Shown in pieces: positions 36,257 to 46,039 of a DNA stretch of 64,000 bases. This DNA is from Balneola sp. (GTDB lineage Bacteria > Bacteroidota > Rhodothermia > Balneolales > Balneolaceae). A model generated the notes under the pieces. The model was not told where the DNA came from and did no database searches. It saw only the letters and a program-made list of their open reading frames with translations. The DNA is taken from positions 124,001 through 188,000 of the forward strand of contig JAEPPZ010000006.1 of NCBI GenBank assembly GCA_017640785.1. The letters run 5' to 3'. Both the position numbers and the translations under genes were made by a program. Within the stretch, counting starts at the first letter, position 1. Every line of letters starts with the position of its first letter.

Positions 36257-39200
36257 TCAATTATCAATTTTTACAGTAAATGTTACTACTCCGGTACCAC
36301 CGGGTTGCAATGTTCCTGTAAATGTCCATTTTATGCCACCTGCAGCACCTACAGATGGGCTTGTAATCGTACAATCGGTTAGATTGTTTGGCAAACTCCC
36401 ACAAGCTGCCGTATTAAAAGTTGTGTAATTTGGTGTGTTATCAATGATTTCAAGAGAGCTTATTGGTTCATCTCCATTATTTTGATAACTAACCGTATAA
36501 GTTAAAGTTGCTCCCGGTAATGCCTGATTTTGATCAACAGTTTTTATCAAAACCAAACCCGCTTCGTTATTATTTACCGTAACAAGGTCACTTCTAGATA
36601 AATTTTGTTCTATCACCGGTGAAGTATTTGAGTAACTCATCACTGCAGAAATTGTAGTATTACTTGTTGATCCGTTATTAAGCCCTTGGGGGACACTTAC
36701 TTTTAGCAACAAACATAATGTTTGTTCAGCTGTAACAACTACAGGAGTACTCCCATCAAGAATTGTTTCACCACTATCTACAGAACCGTTACAATTCAAA
36801 TCATTATAAAGTATTATCGGCCATGTAACATTGTTCGGATTATTTATTGAATTTGTTGTAAATACTATACTTCCGGCAGTTTTAGCTTCAAAAGTGTGCT
36901 GGAAGAATGCAGTTGCTCCCGGAAGTACATTCTGACTACCATTTGTATTAAAAGTACTCACTTGTACATCAGCAAAGTCAACACCTGTGTACGAAGACCC
37001 AACTGTGTTAGTAAAAGTGGTTATGTCAGTATTTTTGTCATAGGAACCGGAAGTTGTACCTGAAGATCCATCTATAGTGATATATGCAGCTTTATTTTCT
37101 TCCTTAATTTTAATTGTTCCACCACTTGGTACTGTAGATTTAGGAATGTACAGTTCATAAGTACCATTAGCATTTGCTGATGTTTGTTCAATCAATACAT
37201 CAGAACCTGTTAACGCTTTAACAATTGTTCCGTTGATACCAATTTCACTTCCATTTTTTGTACCATCATTTGCTGTTCCACCACCAATTCCGTTATCAGT
37301 AAAAACTGTACCTGTAACTTTTGAACCCTCAAAATCACCGAAATTTTGTTGTGCCGGTAAGTTGTTTACAATTACTGTTCTTAAATTCGGAGTAGTTGAA
37401 ATATGATCGGTTGGATCTGTTTCTGCAGGTGTACAAACATCCGGTGTTGGTACACTTTGGCCAAACGATTCAATTAAGTCATATTCGCCATTAAGAACAT
37501 TACTGAATTGGTAGAAACCATTAGCATCAGTTAAAACACTCTTACAGTTATTCAGATTTTTGTTGTAGAGAACAATGGTAACATTTTCAATACCGCTTTC
37601 GCCACCTTCTCTTAGCGCATTGTGGTTGTCATCCTTATATACATATCCATTCACAGTAACCCCTGTGGCTACAACACGTTGATTGGTCGAAAATTCTGAA
37701 GTGTTATTTCCGGAATCAAAAGCTAGCGCAGTTATTCTGTCATTAACAACTATGCTTGTTGAAGAAACTGTAAATGTTTCACTGAATGTACCATTAGCAT
37801 TTGTATTTATGGTACCAATCAGAGTTTGTCCCTCTCCGTGCGGTCGAATTAGCGATCCACCTTCTTCTATTAACCCCTCTTGGTTTCCGTCGTCTGCAGC
37901 TTTATAAATTTCAATGGTATGTATGCCCGTTAACCTTGTTGAGTTTTTACCTATATAACCCTCAACTGTAAGCTGGTTTCCATCTATGGTTGCTAAAGTA
38001 AATACAGGATAGTCAAGACCTCTGTTTGGTTCTGTAGTGGCATTTTCTAATACACCATCGTTAGGTGATACACCGTCTGCTTGTCCGTTACCGGAAGTAA
38101 CGATATCGATTGCAAGCCCCTTGTTATTAGAGAAGCTGTTTTTTGTAATAAATACACCTTGTTGTGGTTGAGCATCAGGAAAACTTAACCGAACCCCGGC
38201 ACCTTTGTAGGGACTTGAAGAGTAATCTGTTCCATTCCCTGTAATAATGTTTTTCTCAATAAGCGTACTTGATACTCTGTTCAGAACATTAATACCTGTA
38301 GTTCTTTGATCTTTGATGGTATTATTTCTGATCGTGTTTCCGGTAGTTAGTGTGCCGGCGATATTTCCTAGTTCTATACCTGCTCCACCATAAATATCAC
38401 TTCCGCTCGTTTTTCCATTTTCGTGAAATAAGTTCTGCGTAATTGACCATGTACCGATTCCTTCTAATCCGTCTGCATTATTAACAGAAGAACCCGCTCT
38501 GTAAACCTCATTTTTGGTAAACTGAATAGTAGCATTTCCGTTTTCTGATCGCACCCCGCTGTCTTTTGTATAAGCAATATAGTTTCTTTGAATCAATGGT
38601 GATTGAGATCCTGAACCAGTGATAAGAATACCAAGATCAGATTGATTAAGTCCTGTTGGATCAGTTCCGTCTGCTCTGGTACCAATCATATTATTTTCAA
38701 TAGTTCCACCCACTATATTTTCCAGTGAAACAGATCTCGCATTATTGAAAAGAGCGAAATGTCTTAATACAACAGCTCCTGAACTGTTTATTGAAAGTGC
38801 GTTATTTCCTACATCATTCAGGTCTACTTCCAATTCCTTTCTTTCAAAATTGTTTAATGAAATCCCGTCAATTCCAACTGAACCACCGGTTCCAACTGCA
38901 CCCGAGTTAGGATTCAGGATAGAAAGCGGAGAATTCAGATCAAAAGAGCGTCCGTCAAGTGTGGTAAGAGGATCTGTTATTGCAGGAAGTTCTGAGCTCA
39001 ATGTAATTTTCCACCAGTTTCCACCACTTCCGGTTTCGTTAGTTGCTACAGACGGAACAAATCTCATCGTATTAGCTCCTGAGATCTCGTTCGCATTGGT
39101 AATGAACTGTCTTAAAGAACCCTGTACGCTTCTGTTTGAAGAAAGATCATCATCACCATCTCTTGTATCAGTTACCACATTAAAACTGAATCCAAAGTTA

Positions 39201-42200
39201 AGTCCGGAAACATTGTTACTTGCCATGGTGACCTTTGCAACATGTTCAGCGTTTGCAAGATCAGCATTAGAAGGATCCGCTCCAACAGGCAGGTTATCAG
39301 ATTGATTTCCTCTTCTACCACCAAAGCAATTACCGGCTGAACCTTTAGTTCCAATTCCACCCGCTCCATCTGAACAAAGTGCTCCTGATGGGGCGTAAAC
39401 TTGCTCTGCCCAACTTGCACCGTTTGTCAGATTTCCTGTTTTAGAATTTACAACTACCCAATAGTCCGCGTCTTCTCCAACCTGGAATGTAAATGCTCCC
39501 GAAATAGTAGTTGTATCGGATCTTAAGAATACATCATCACTACCGTCAGCTAAGCCATCACCGCCATCTTTAAACAAATGAACGATCACATCTTTTACAG
39601 CTTGTTGATCTCCCGAAGCATCGCTAAAATTTGTATCACCGTCAGTTATTCCATTTCCGGTTTTATCCCTGAAAACAATACCTTCAACTTTATTGCTGAT
39701 GTATATTGCTACTTTAGAAGTATCGTTTGCCTGATTTGGGTCAAACTGATTCAGTCCCAATAGATATGCCTTATTTACCAGAGAATCAGCTGTTACACCA
39801 GAGTTTACAGTTGCTTCTATAGTCATTGTTACTGAACTACCGTTGTTAAGAGTACCAATAGACCAGGTCTTATTGATCTGGTTGTATGTTCCCTGACTTG
39901 GAGTTGCTTGCACTAAAGCCAAACCGGAAGGCAATGTTTCATTAACATCTACTTCTGTCGCATTTTCAGGACCATTGTTTGTAACTGTAATAGTGAAATT
40001 TATGGATTCGTTTTCTAACGGATTAGCATTATCTACCGTCTTGGTTACTGAAATATCAGCATCACGGGTGGTTACAACTTCAGGGTCAAAATCCTGATTT
40101 CTACATTGTACAAAATCAATATCTACTAAACGGTCAATACTATAACCATTGGTAGTATTTGATCCTATTCTGAAATCAAATACAGAAGTATAGTTATACT
40201 TTATATACGCCATATGATCAAAATCCAACGACCCGTTTCCATCTGTTGCAGGAATAGAAGTAAAGAATTGGAAAGCTCCAGAAGTAGTTTCAGTTAGATT
40301 ATTTCCTCCCTGAACAGAGTTTGACTGATTCTGAGTAAATCCTAAGAAATCACGAATAGATTGGGAGTTATTATTAGGGTTTATATAGCCGTCAATGTCC
40401 AAAGCGGTCATTGCAAAATTCTTTTTTACAGGAGTTGTTGTCCCTGTAGCTACAAATTTAACCTCCCAGTCAATATATCCACCACTTTGGGTAGCCTGGA
40501 ATAACGGGCTGAAATTCGTCGCACTATTCCCAGATGTATTATTATCTATATTGCTCAGCGTTGCATTACTGATTGCTTTTATTCTCACTAGTGCATCAAG
40601 TCCGGATGCTATATTATTAAATCTGTATACAGCGTTTACTTGTCCGGCTATACCTTGCTCTAACGTATTACTACTGAAACTAAATAACGGTGGTTCACTA
40701 CAGGTTAATCCTGAAGAAGGATCAAAGACTATAATATCAACGTCTGCACTATTGTTACTTTGATTACCATCACCACCTGTATAATTCGAGAAGCTTGCAG
40801 TGTTCTTTATTGTATTTCCTTCCTGACCTGTATTAACTGTGGCTTTTAAGGTAAGAGTTGCGGATTGTAACCCTGAAAGTGTTCCAATATCCCAAATTCC
40901 TGTTCCGTTTGTATAAGTTCCTAATGTTGTAGTGCCTGAAACATAAGTTAAACCAGCAGGAAGTTGGTCTGTAACCTCCACATTTCCTACAGCATTTCCT
41001 TTTTCATTTTTTGCAGTAATGGTATACGAGACTGTGTCACCAACTGACGGAGTTACATTATCCACAGCTTTTGTAACAGAGACATCAATTATGTTTTCTG
41101 AAACCGGATCATTAAAGTTGTTAATCTCACAAGGATCAAAGCTTAATCTGTATAAACGATTTGAGGTTGATCCCCCACCCTGTATACCTGCTCTGAATCT
41201 GAATTTCGGTTCATTAGTGTACGCACTGTAAACCGTATGATCAGTAAAATCAGGATCTGCGGAAGATACTCCATTGAAATTATCCGGTGTATAAGTTGCA
41301 TAGATACCTGCCGAACCAATAACAAGATCTGTGGTACTTTCAATGGTATAAGAACTCAGGTTTTGAAATCCTACATATTCCTTCAAACTTCCATCATTAC
41401 CATCCACATCACTGGATGTAGCAGCAAAAGACAGATACTTTTGAACATTCGTAGCTGAATCGAAAAAGGAAATTTCAAAGTCCATGAAAGCGTCTTCACC
41501 ATCAGCACTTTGAATTCGTGGTGAAAATGCTTCATTAAATGACGCTGTTCCACTTGTTTCATCAATATCTGTCAGCGTAGCATTATTATCGGTCATAATT
41601 TCGATACGGGCATATACTCCCGGAAGAACAGAATCAAATTTATAGACCGCTCCTAGTTGTAAAGCTGTTCCACTTTCAAGAGTGTAATCAGTAAATCTAA
41701 GCAGTGGTCTGTCATTACAAGATGTAGGAGCACTGGCTTCATCAACGGTTATATTAACAGTGGATGAATTGTTAGAAATATTTGTGTCATTTTGATCAAG
41801 AGACTGAACTGTAGCTGTGTTAGCAATAGTACTTCCTTCAGTGTTTTGATCAACCTGAACATTGATTACCAGTGAAGCACTTGCTCCGTTTACAAAAGTA
41901 CCTATATCCCAAATTCCGGTAGAATTATTATACGTTCCTACACTCAGGTTTGCACTTTGGAAAGTTAATCCTGATGGAAGCTGGTCAAGAATCTTTAGAT
42001 TTGTTGCATCTCTTGGCCCCTGATTTGTTACTGAAATTGTATAGTTTATAAAATCTCCTTCAATAGGAACCGAATTATCTACAATTTTGAGTACCTGAAT
42101 ATCTGCAGCCTCAGCAACCACTGTAATTCCTGCAGAAGCAGAGTTATTATTTAACTCAGGGTCGTTCTCATTTAGCTGGGTAATTTCAGCATTATTAGTG

Positions 42201-45200
42201 ATCGTATTTCCTTCTGTACCATTATTAACGGTAGCAACAATCGTTAATGTTACTGTAGTAGTATCGCCTTCAGCTAAACTTCCGATGTTCCAAATATTGG
42301 TAGAAATATTATAAGTACCCTGACTTGCTGAATGCGACTGGTACGTAATTCCATTTGGCAATTCATCTGTAACCTGTACATTCGTAGCTTCATACTCTCC
42401 GGGATTTGTTACTGAAACTGTATAAGTAATAGTTTCCCCTTCAATTGGAGTAGAGTTGTTAACAACCTTATCAATTTCGAGATCAGGTGTAGCAGGTTCC
42501 TGAATACTAACCGGATAATCTTCGACTTCTCCACCAATTGCGATTCCGTAGGGGGAAGCGACGCTACTTGTAAGTGCCGCAATTCTGAACCTTGCAAAAG
42601 TATTCCCTGTAATTAAACCTGAAATTCCGTTCCAGCTTAAATTAGCTGCGCCGCTAATACATTCTGCAAAGGCATATTCTGAGCTATCAAAAGTACCATT
42701 CTGATTTAGATCCAGCCACCCTCCTACTTTTGCACCGGACGTACAAACCAGATTCACATCATATTCTGTGTAATTTGTTCTTAGAACCGGAAGTATTGTA
42801 ATTGCATCCTCGTCATCTCCTGCACCAATTCCTGAAGATTCAGAATCATCTCCGTTGGCTTGAGAACCTGCTGCTCCGTTTCCATCAGCATCAACAGTAC
42901 CACCAAAGTAAACAGGGTTTGTACCGGTATTGCTTAGTATATGAAAAGCAGGATCATTACCTCTGGAATTATAAGAAGTTCTGTAGGAATTAGGTGCATC
43001 TCCATAATCAGCAACCAAAGCTAAACCCACGTGAATGTTATCGGTTTGACCTATAGTTTTTCTGATTTCAATTCTTTCCACACCCGGAGTATTTACTCTG
43101 AACCAAATTGGATTAGAAGATGAAGTACAGGAAGGATTTCCTGAAACTACTGGTTGAAATTCGATTGTTGTATTTGCATTGGTATAATTCAGATTTACTG
43201 AATTTGTACAAACTCCTCCATCACCACCTTGGCCGGTAACCCAACCATTAAGTGCAACTTTAGTATTGGTTCCGTCAAAAGCTTCTAATGTATAAGAGGT
43301 ATTACCTGAATTTGGTCTTAATTTGTTCAAACTCAGTATAAATGCGTCAGAAGGAATTCCATCAGCTAAGTTAATATCAAAAGAGGTTGCATTACCTGTA
43401 TTACCACTTGCATTAACCTGTGGTCCGTTGAACTGATCTCCTGAGAATGCACCGCTGGACCATTCCTGAAGCGCATTTGGCGAAAATGTTGTTTGAGTGC
43501 CTCCTTGGGCGTCAACTGTGGCAATTTCAACATTTCCTACTTTTGCTGAAATTGAAGTTGAATTATTGGTCCCGTCAAAACATGCCCAACTTGCATCGTT
43601 TCCGTTAACGATCGGACATGGATCGGGTCCAAAAGGAATATTGGTTGAAGTGTAGTTAATAGCATTCGTGCCTGTGAACGCAGCCGCTTCATTAGTGGCA
43701 ATATCTCGAATTCTATTTGTTCCCGGAGTGTAATCGAAGGTTACATTATCGCCTTGTTGGATAGCATTAGCTAATTCAATATTTACTCTCACATTTGTTA
43801 TAGAAATACTTGAAATGCTTACTTGAGAACCATTCACTCTAACTTCAAAATCGGTTGTTGCGGGCACTGAATTGGCATCAAGGATTTCATCATAATCGAG
43901 TAAGAGAGAGCTTCCACCTACAAGACTTGTTTCATAAACAGGAGCAACATTATCTGAAATAGCTGAAGCTTCAGCCGAGTTATCACTTGCATTTAAACTC
44001 CCATCCTGTGAGGCTACTACATAGTAGTATGTATTGCCATTAAGAGAAGTATTGTCTGTGAAAGTGTAACTAGAACTTTCGTTATCCGCAACCACTCCAA
44101 CTTGTGTATATGGACCGCCCGGTGAAGTGGATCTTCTGATTGAATAAGTTCCAATTTGCCCTCCTGTTCCTACATCCTGGAAAGAAACTTCTATAGCCCC
44201 ATTGGCTACAGCTGTAGCACTTACACCCAGTGGCGGTGTTGGAGTATAACCGGTAGTTTGGTTCGTAACTGATTCATTATTTAATGAGGACGCTAAGTTT
44301 CCAACGTTATCTCTGATCTTATTGATTCCAGGTGTATAATCGAGTTCAACATTGTCAGTAGGTTGAATCACATTGGTTAAAGTAAGTATTACCTGATTTC
44401 CGGAAATCGTTAAACTACTTACAGGATTATTATTTGTGACATTTACTGTAACAGAGTAATCAGAATTAGCAGGTGCAGAAGAAATATCAAGAGGTTCATC
44501 ATAATAAAGAGTCAGTGTTTCTCCATTTACAATAACAGAATCCAGTTGAGGCGAAACCCCATCAGCAGTTGCTAATACTTCAGCAGAATTTGCGCTTTCA
44601 TTAGATGAGCCATCAATTGCACTAACTACATAATAGTACGTAGTTCCATTTACGGGTGTATTATCATTAAAAGAATAGCTTATACTTTCATTATCACTTA
44701 CAGTACCAACCTGAGAATAAGGACCACCCGAACTTGTAGCTCTTTTTACGGAATATGTGGTCACGCCGCTTCCGTTTGATTCATCTACATCATCAAAGTT
44801 AATTCTAATAGCACCACCTGATATCGCGCTTGCAGATACATTCTGTGGAATTCCCGGTGGAGTAATATCCGGAGTGTTGTTGGTAACCGTTTGATTAGAA
44901 AGATTTGCTGCTTGTGTACCCTGTTGATCTTGAATAGGATTTGTACCAAGCGTATAATCCAATGCTACATTATCACTTAAGTCTACACCCGGCGACACAG
45001 TGATTGTAACTATATCATTGTTTATAGAAACATTTGTTACCGTTATAGATGAGCCATTAACTCTCACATCAAAATCACCTATTGCAGGAGTGGATGACGC
45101 ATTAAGAATTTGATCGTAATCTAACGTTAATGTTGTACCATTGATGGTACTGGTTTCTAACTGAGGAGGATTATCGGTAAAATTGACAACTATAGAACCG

Positions 45201-46039
45201 TTATTCTCATTTCCTGTACCATCGCCACCGGCTGTAAAACTACTTGATGTAGCTGAAGCTGCTATAAATGAACCTCCACCTCCTGCTCCACCATTTGCTC
45301 CTGCACCACCACCACCGGAATAACCGGCTCCACCACCACTATAATTAGAGTCTGCACCACCGCCACCAGTAAATCCACGGCCACCTGCTGAACCTGTTCC
45401 GTTACCGGTTCCTCCATTTGCAATATCCAGAAGCTGTGCTGTATCTGTTGTAGTAGCATCTGCTCGAGCTCCACCTCCTGCATCAGACGAACCACCTGCA
45501 GAAAATACACCACCTCCACCACCTGCAGCAGCAGTATTAGTAGTTGTGCCTCCACCATTTCCGTTGGTCCCCGCTGCGCCAGGCCCGGTTCCGGTTCCTG
45601 CATCACCTGCTGTAACACTATTCCCCCCCAAACCAAGAGCGCCATTAGAATTATCACCACCACCACCTGCACCGGCAACCATTACCAATACATCATTTAT
45701 ATAAACACCTGTACTACCTCCACCACCTGCACTGGAACCGGCATGAGTAACTCCCGCTTCCCCAACTACATATCTGATAATGTCGCCTGCATTTACAACA
45801 AAAGTAGCCGTTGCAGTTGCTCCTTCACCACCAATTGTGTTAATACCATTTCCTCCATCACCACCTTTAATTGTGATAGTAACTTGTCCATCCGAAGTCA
45901 CTGTATAAGAACCCGAAGTAAGCGTTGTCTCATTTACAACTACCTGAGCTAAAGCATTCTCAGTAGGAAGAAAAAAGAATAAACCAGCCAACAGAAGTCC
46001 GGCTAACCTTAATTGATATGTAATTTTCTTAATACTCAA
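36257..46039 (-). CDS. Giant (3260-residue) multidomain surface adhesin-like protein
   Basis: Domains in order: signal peptide (about 1-31, ending NALAQ); glycine-rich domain (about 55-285); alternating SWM-like and FnIII domains (about 288-800); a cysteine-containing beta region; a GEVED domain (about 1008-1176); DUF11 repeats (about 1178-1430); an unrecognised module of about 205 residues, present twice (about 1437-1645 and 1777-1985) and separated by a DUF11 repeat; another DUF11 (about 1995-2115); SdrD-B-like and parallel beta-helix regions (about 2120-2740); more SdrB-like domains (about 2745-3030); and a final DUF11 unit. No usual sorting domain is present. The start is a TTG directly after the stop of the upstream gene, with GGAGGT 6 bases before it. 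Adhesion or biofilm matrix is a guess from the domains. Confidence 0.85.
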   Translation of the reverse strand: MSIKKITYQLRLAGLLLAGLFFFLPTENALAQVVVNETTLTSGSYTVTSDGQVTITIKGGDGGNGINTIGGEGATATATFVVNAGDIIRYVVGEAGVTHAGSSAGGGGSTGVYINDVLVMVAGAGGGGDNSNGALGLGGNSVTAGDAGTGTGPGAAGTNGNGGGTTTNTAAAGGGGGVFSAGGSSDAGGGARADATTTDTAQLLDIANGGTGNGTGSAGGRGFTGGGGADSNYSGGGAGYSGGGGAGANGGAGGGGSFIAASATSSSFTAGGDGTGNENNGSIVVNFTDNPPQLETSTINGTTLTLDYDQILNASSTPAIGDFDVRVNGSSITVTNVSINNDIVTITVSPGVDLSDNVALDYTLGTNPIQDQQGTQAANLSNQTVTNNTPDITPPGIPQNVSASAISGGAIRINFDDVDESNGSGVTTYSVKRATSSGGPYSQVGTVSDNESISYSFNDNTPVNGTTYYYVVSAIDGSSNESANSAEVLATADGVSPQLDSVIVNGETLTLYYDEPLDISSAPANSDYSVTVNVTNNNPVSSLTISGNQVILTLTNVIQPTDNVELDYTPGINKIRDNVGNLASSLNNESVTNQTTGYTPTPPLGVSATAVANGAIEVSFQDVGTGGQIGTYSIRRSTSPGGPYTQVGVVADNESSSYTFTDNTSLNGNTYYYVVASQDGSLNASDNSAEASAISDNVAPVYETSLVGGSSLLLDYDEILDANSVPATTDFEVRVNGSQVSISSISITNVRVNIELANAIQQGDNVTFDYTPGTNRIRDIATNEAAAFTGTNAINYTSTNIPFGPDPCPIVNGNDASWACFDGTNNSTSISAKVGNVEIATVDAQGGTQTTFSPNALQEWSSGAFSGDQFNGPQVNASGNTGNATSFDINLADGIPSDAFILSLNKLRPNSGNTSYTLEAFDGTNTKVALNGWVTGQGGDGGVCTNSVNLNYTNANTTIEFQPVVSGNPSCTSSSNPIWFRVNTPGVERIEIRKTIGQTDNIHVGLALVADYGDAPNSYRTSYNSRGNDPAFHILSNTGTNPVYFGGTVDADGNGAAGSQANGDDSESSGIGAGDDEDAITILPVLRTNYTEYDVNLVCTSGAKVGGWLDLNQNGTFDSSEYAFAECISGAANLSWNGISGLITGNTFARFRIAALTSSVASPYGIAIGGEVEDYPVSIQEPATPDLEIDKVVNNSTPIEGETITYTVSVTNPGEYEATNVQVTDELPNGITYQSHSASQGTYNISTNIWNIGSLAEGDTTTVTLTIVATVNNGTEGNTITNNAEITQLNENDPELNNNSASAGITVVAEAADIQVLKIVDNSVPIEGDFINYTISVTNQGPRDATNLKILDQLPSGLTFQSANLSVGTYNNSTGIWDIGTFVNGASASLVINVQVDQNTEGSTIANTATVQSLDQNDTNISNNSSTVNITVDEASAPTSCNDRPLLRFTDYTLESGTALQLGAVYKFDSVLPGVYARIEIMTDNNATLTDIDETSGTASFNEAFSPRIQSADGEDAFMDFEISFFDSATNVQKYLSFAATSSDVDGNDGSLKEYVGFQNLSSYTIESTTDLVIGSAGIYATYTPDNFNGVSSADPDFTDHTVYSAYTNEPKFRFRAGIQGGGSTSNRLYRLSFDPCEINNFNDPVSENIIDVSVTKAVDNVTPSVGDTVSYTITAKNEKGNAVGNVEVTDQLPAGLTYVSGTTTLGTYTNGTGIWDIGTLSGLQSATLTLKATVNTGQEGNTIKNTASFSNYTGGDGNQSNNSADVDIIVFDPSSGLTCSEPPLFSFSSNTLEQGIAGQVNAVYRFNNIASGLDALVRIKAISNATLSNIDNNTSGNSATNFSPLFQATQSGGYIDWEVKFVATGTTTPVKKNFAMTALDIDGYINPNNNSQSIRDFLGFTQNQSNSVQGGNNLTETTSGAFQFFTSIPATDGNGSLDFDHMAYIKYNYTSVFDFRIGSNTTNGYSIDRLVDIDFVQCRNQDFDPEVVTTRDADISVTKTVDNANPLENESINFTITVTNNGPENATEVDVNETLPSGLALVQATPSQGTYNQINKTWSIGTLNNGSSVTMTIEATVNSGVTADSLVNKAYLLGLNQFDPNQANDTSKVAIYISNKVEGIVFRDKTGNGITDGDTNFSDASGDQQAVKDVIVHLFKDGGDGLADGSDDVFLRSDTTTISGAFTFQVGEDADYWVVVNSKTGNLTNGASWAEQVYAPSGALCSDGAGGIGTKGSAGNCFGGRRGNQSDNLPVGADPSNADLANAEHVAKVTMASNNVSGLNFGFSFNVVTDTRDGDDDLSSNRSVQGSLRQFITNANEISGANTMRFVPSVATNETGSGGNWWKITLSSELPAITDPLTTLDGRSFDLNSPLSILNPNSGAVGTGGSVGIDGISLNNFERKELEVDLNDVGNNALSINSSGAVVLRHFALFNNARSVSLENIVGGTIENNMIGTRADGTDPTGLNQSDLGILITGSGSQSPLIQRNYIAYTKDSGVRSENGNATIQFTKNEVYRAGSSVNNADGLEGIGTWSITQNLFHENGKTSGSDIYGGAGIELGNIAGTLTTGNTIRNNTIKDQRTTGINVLNRVSSTLIEKNIITGNGTDYSSSPYKGAGVRLSFPDAQPQQGVFITKNSFSNNKGLAIDIVTSGNGQADGVSPNDGVLENATTEPNRGLDYPVFTLATIDGNQLTVEGYIGKNSTRLTGIHTIEIYKAADDGNQEGLIEEGGSLIRPHGEGQTLIGTINTNANGTFSETFTVSSTSIVVNDRITALAFDSGNNTSEFSTNQRVVATGVTVNGYVYKDDNHNALREGGESGIENVTIVLYNKNLNNCKSVLTDANGFYQFSNVLNGEYDLIESFGQSVPTPDVCTPAETDPTDHISTTPNLRTVIVNNLPAQQNFGDFEGSKVTGTVFTDNGIGGGTANDGTKNGSEIGINGTIVKALTGSDVLIEQTSANANGTYELYIPKSTVPSGGTIKIKEENKAAYITIDGSSGTTSGSYDKNTDITTFTNTVGSSYTGVDFADVQVSTFNTNGSQNVLPGATAFFQHTFEAKTAGSIVFTTNSINNPNNVTWPIILYNDLNCNGSVDSGETILDGSTPVVVTAEQTLCLLLKVSVPQGLNNGSTSNTTISAVMSYSNTSPVIEQNLSRSDLVTVNNNEAGLVLIKTVDQNQALPGATLTYTVSYQNNGDEPISSLEIIDNTPNYTTFNTAACGSLPNNLTDCTITSPSVGAAGGIKWTFTGTLQPGGTGVVTFTVKIDN
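40085..40710 (-). repeat. Copy 2 of an unrecognised ~205-residue module
   Basis: Encodes a module beginning CSEPPLFSF and ending in a DRLVDIDFVQC stretch. It is a diverged duplicate of 41105-41730 (shared: TLExGxAxQ, AVY(K/R)F, ATLxxID, a D(I/V)DG loop, a central GF motif, DFD/DFT then H, terminal Arg-Leu-x-x(x)-(I/S)-(D/F) plus Cys). Confidence 0.7.
41105..41730 (-). repeat. Copy 1 of an unrecognised ~205-residue module
   Basis: Encodes a module beginning CNDRPLLRFTDY and ending RLYRLSFDPC. It lies between DUF11 repeats in the 3260-residue protein. I do not recognise it as a named domain. Confidence 0.7.

Noticed and set aside
45262..45678. 138-codon minus-strand frame in the glycine-rich region
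   Set aside because: It lies in another frame of the giant protein gene; its composition (Val, Gln, Glu) reflects GGN-codon repeats read out of frame.
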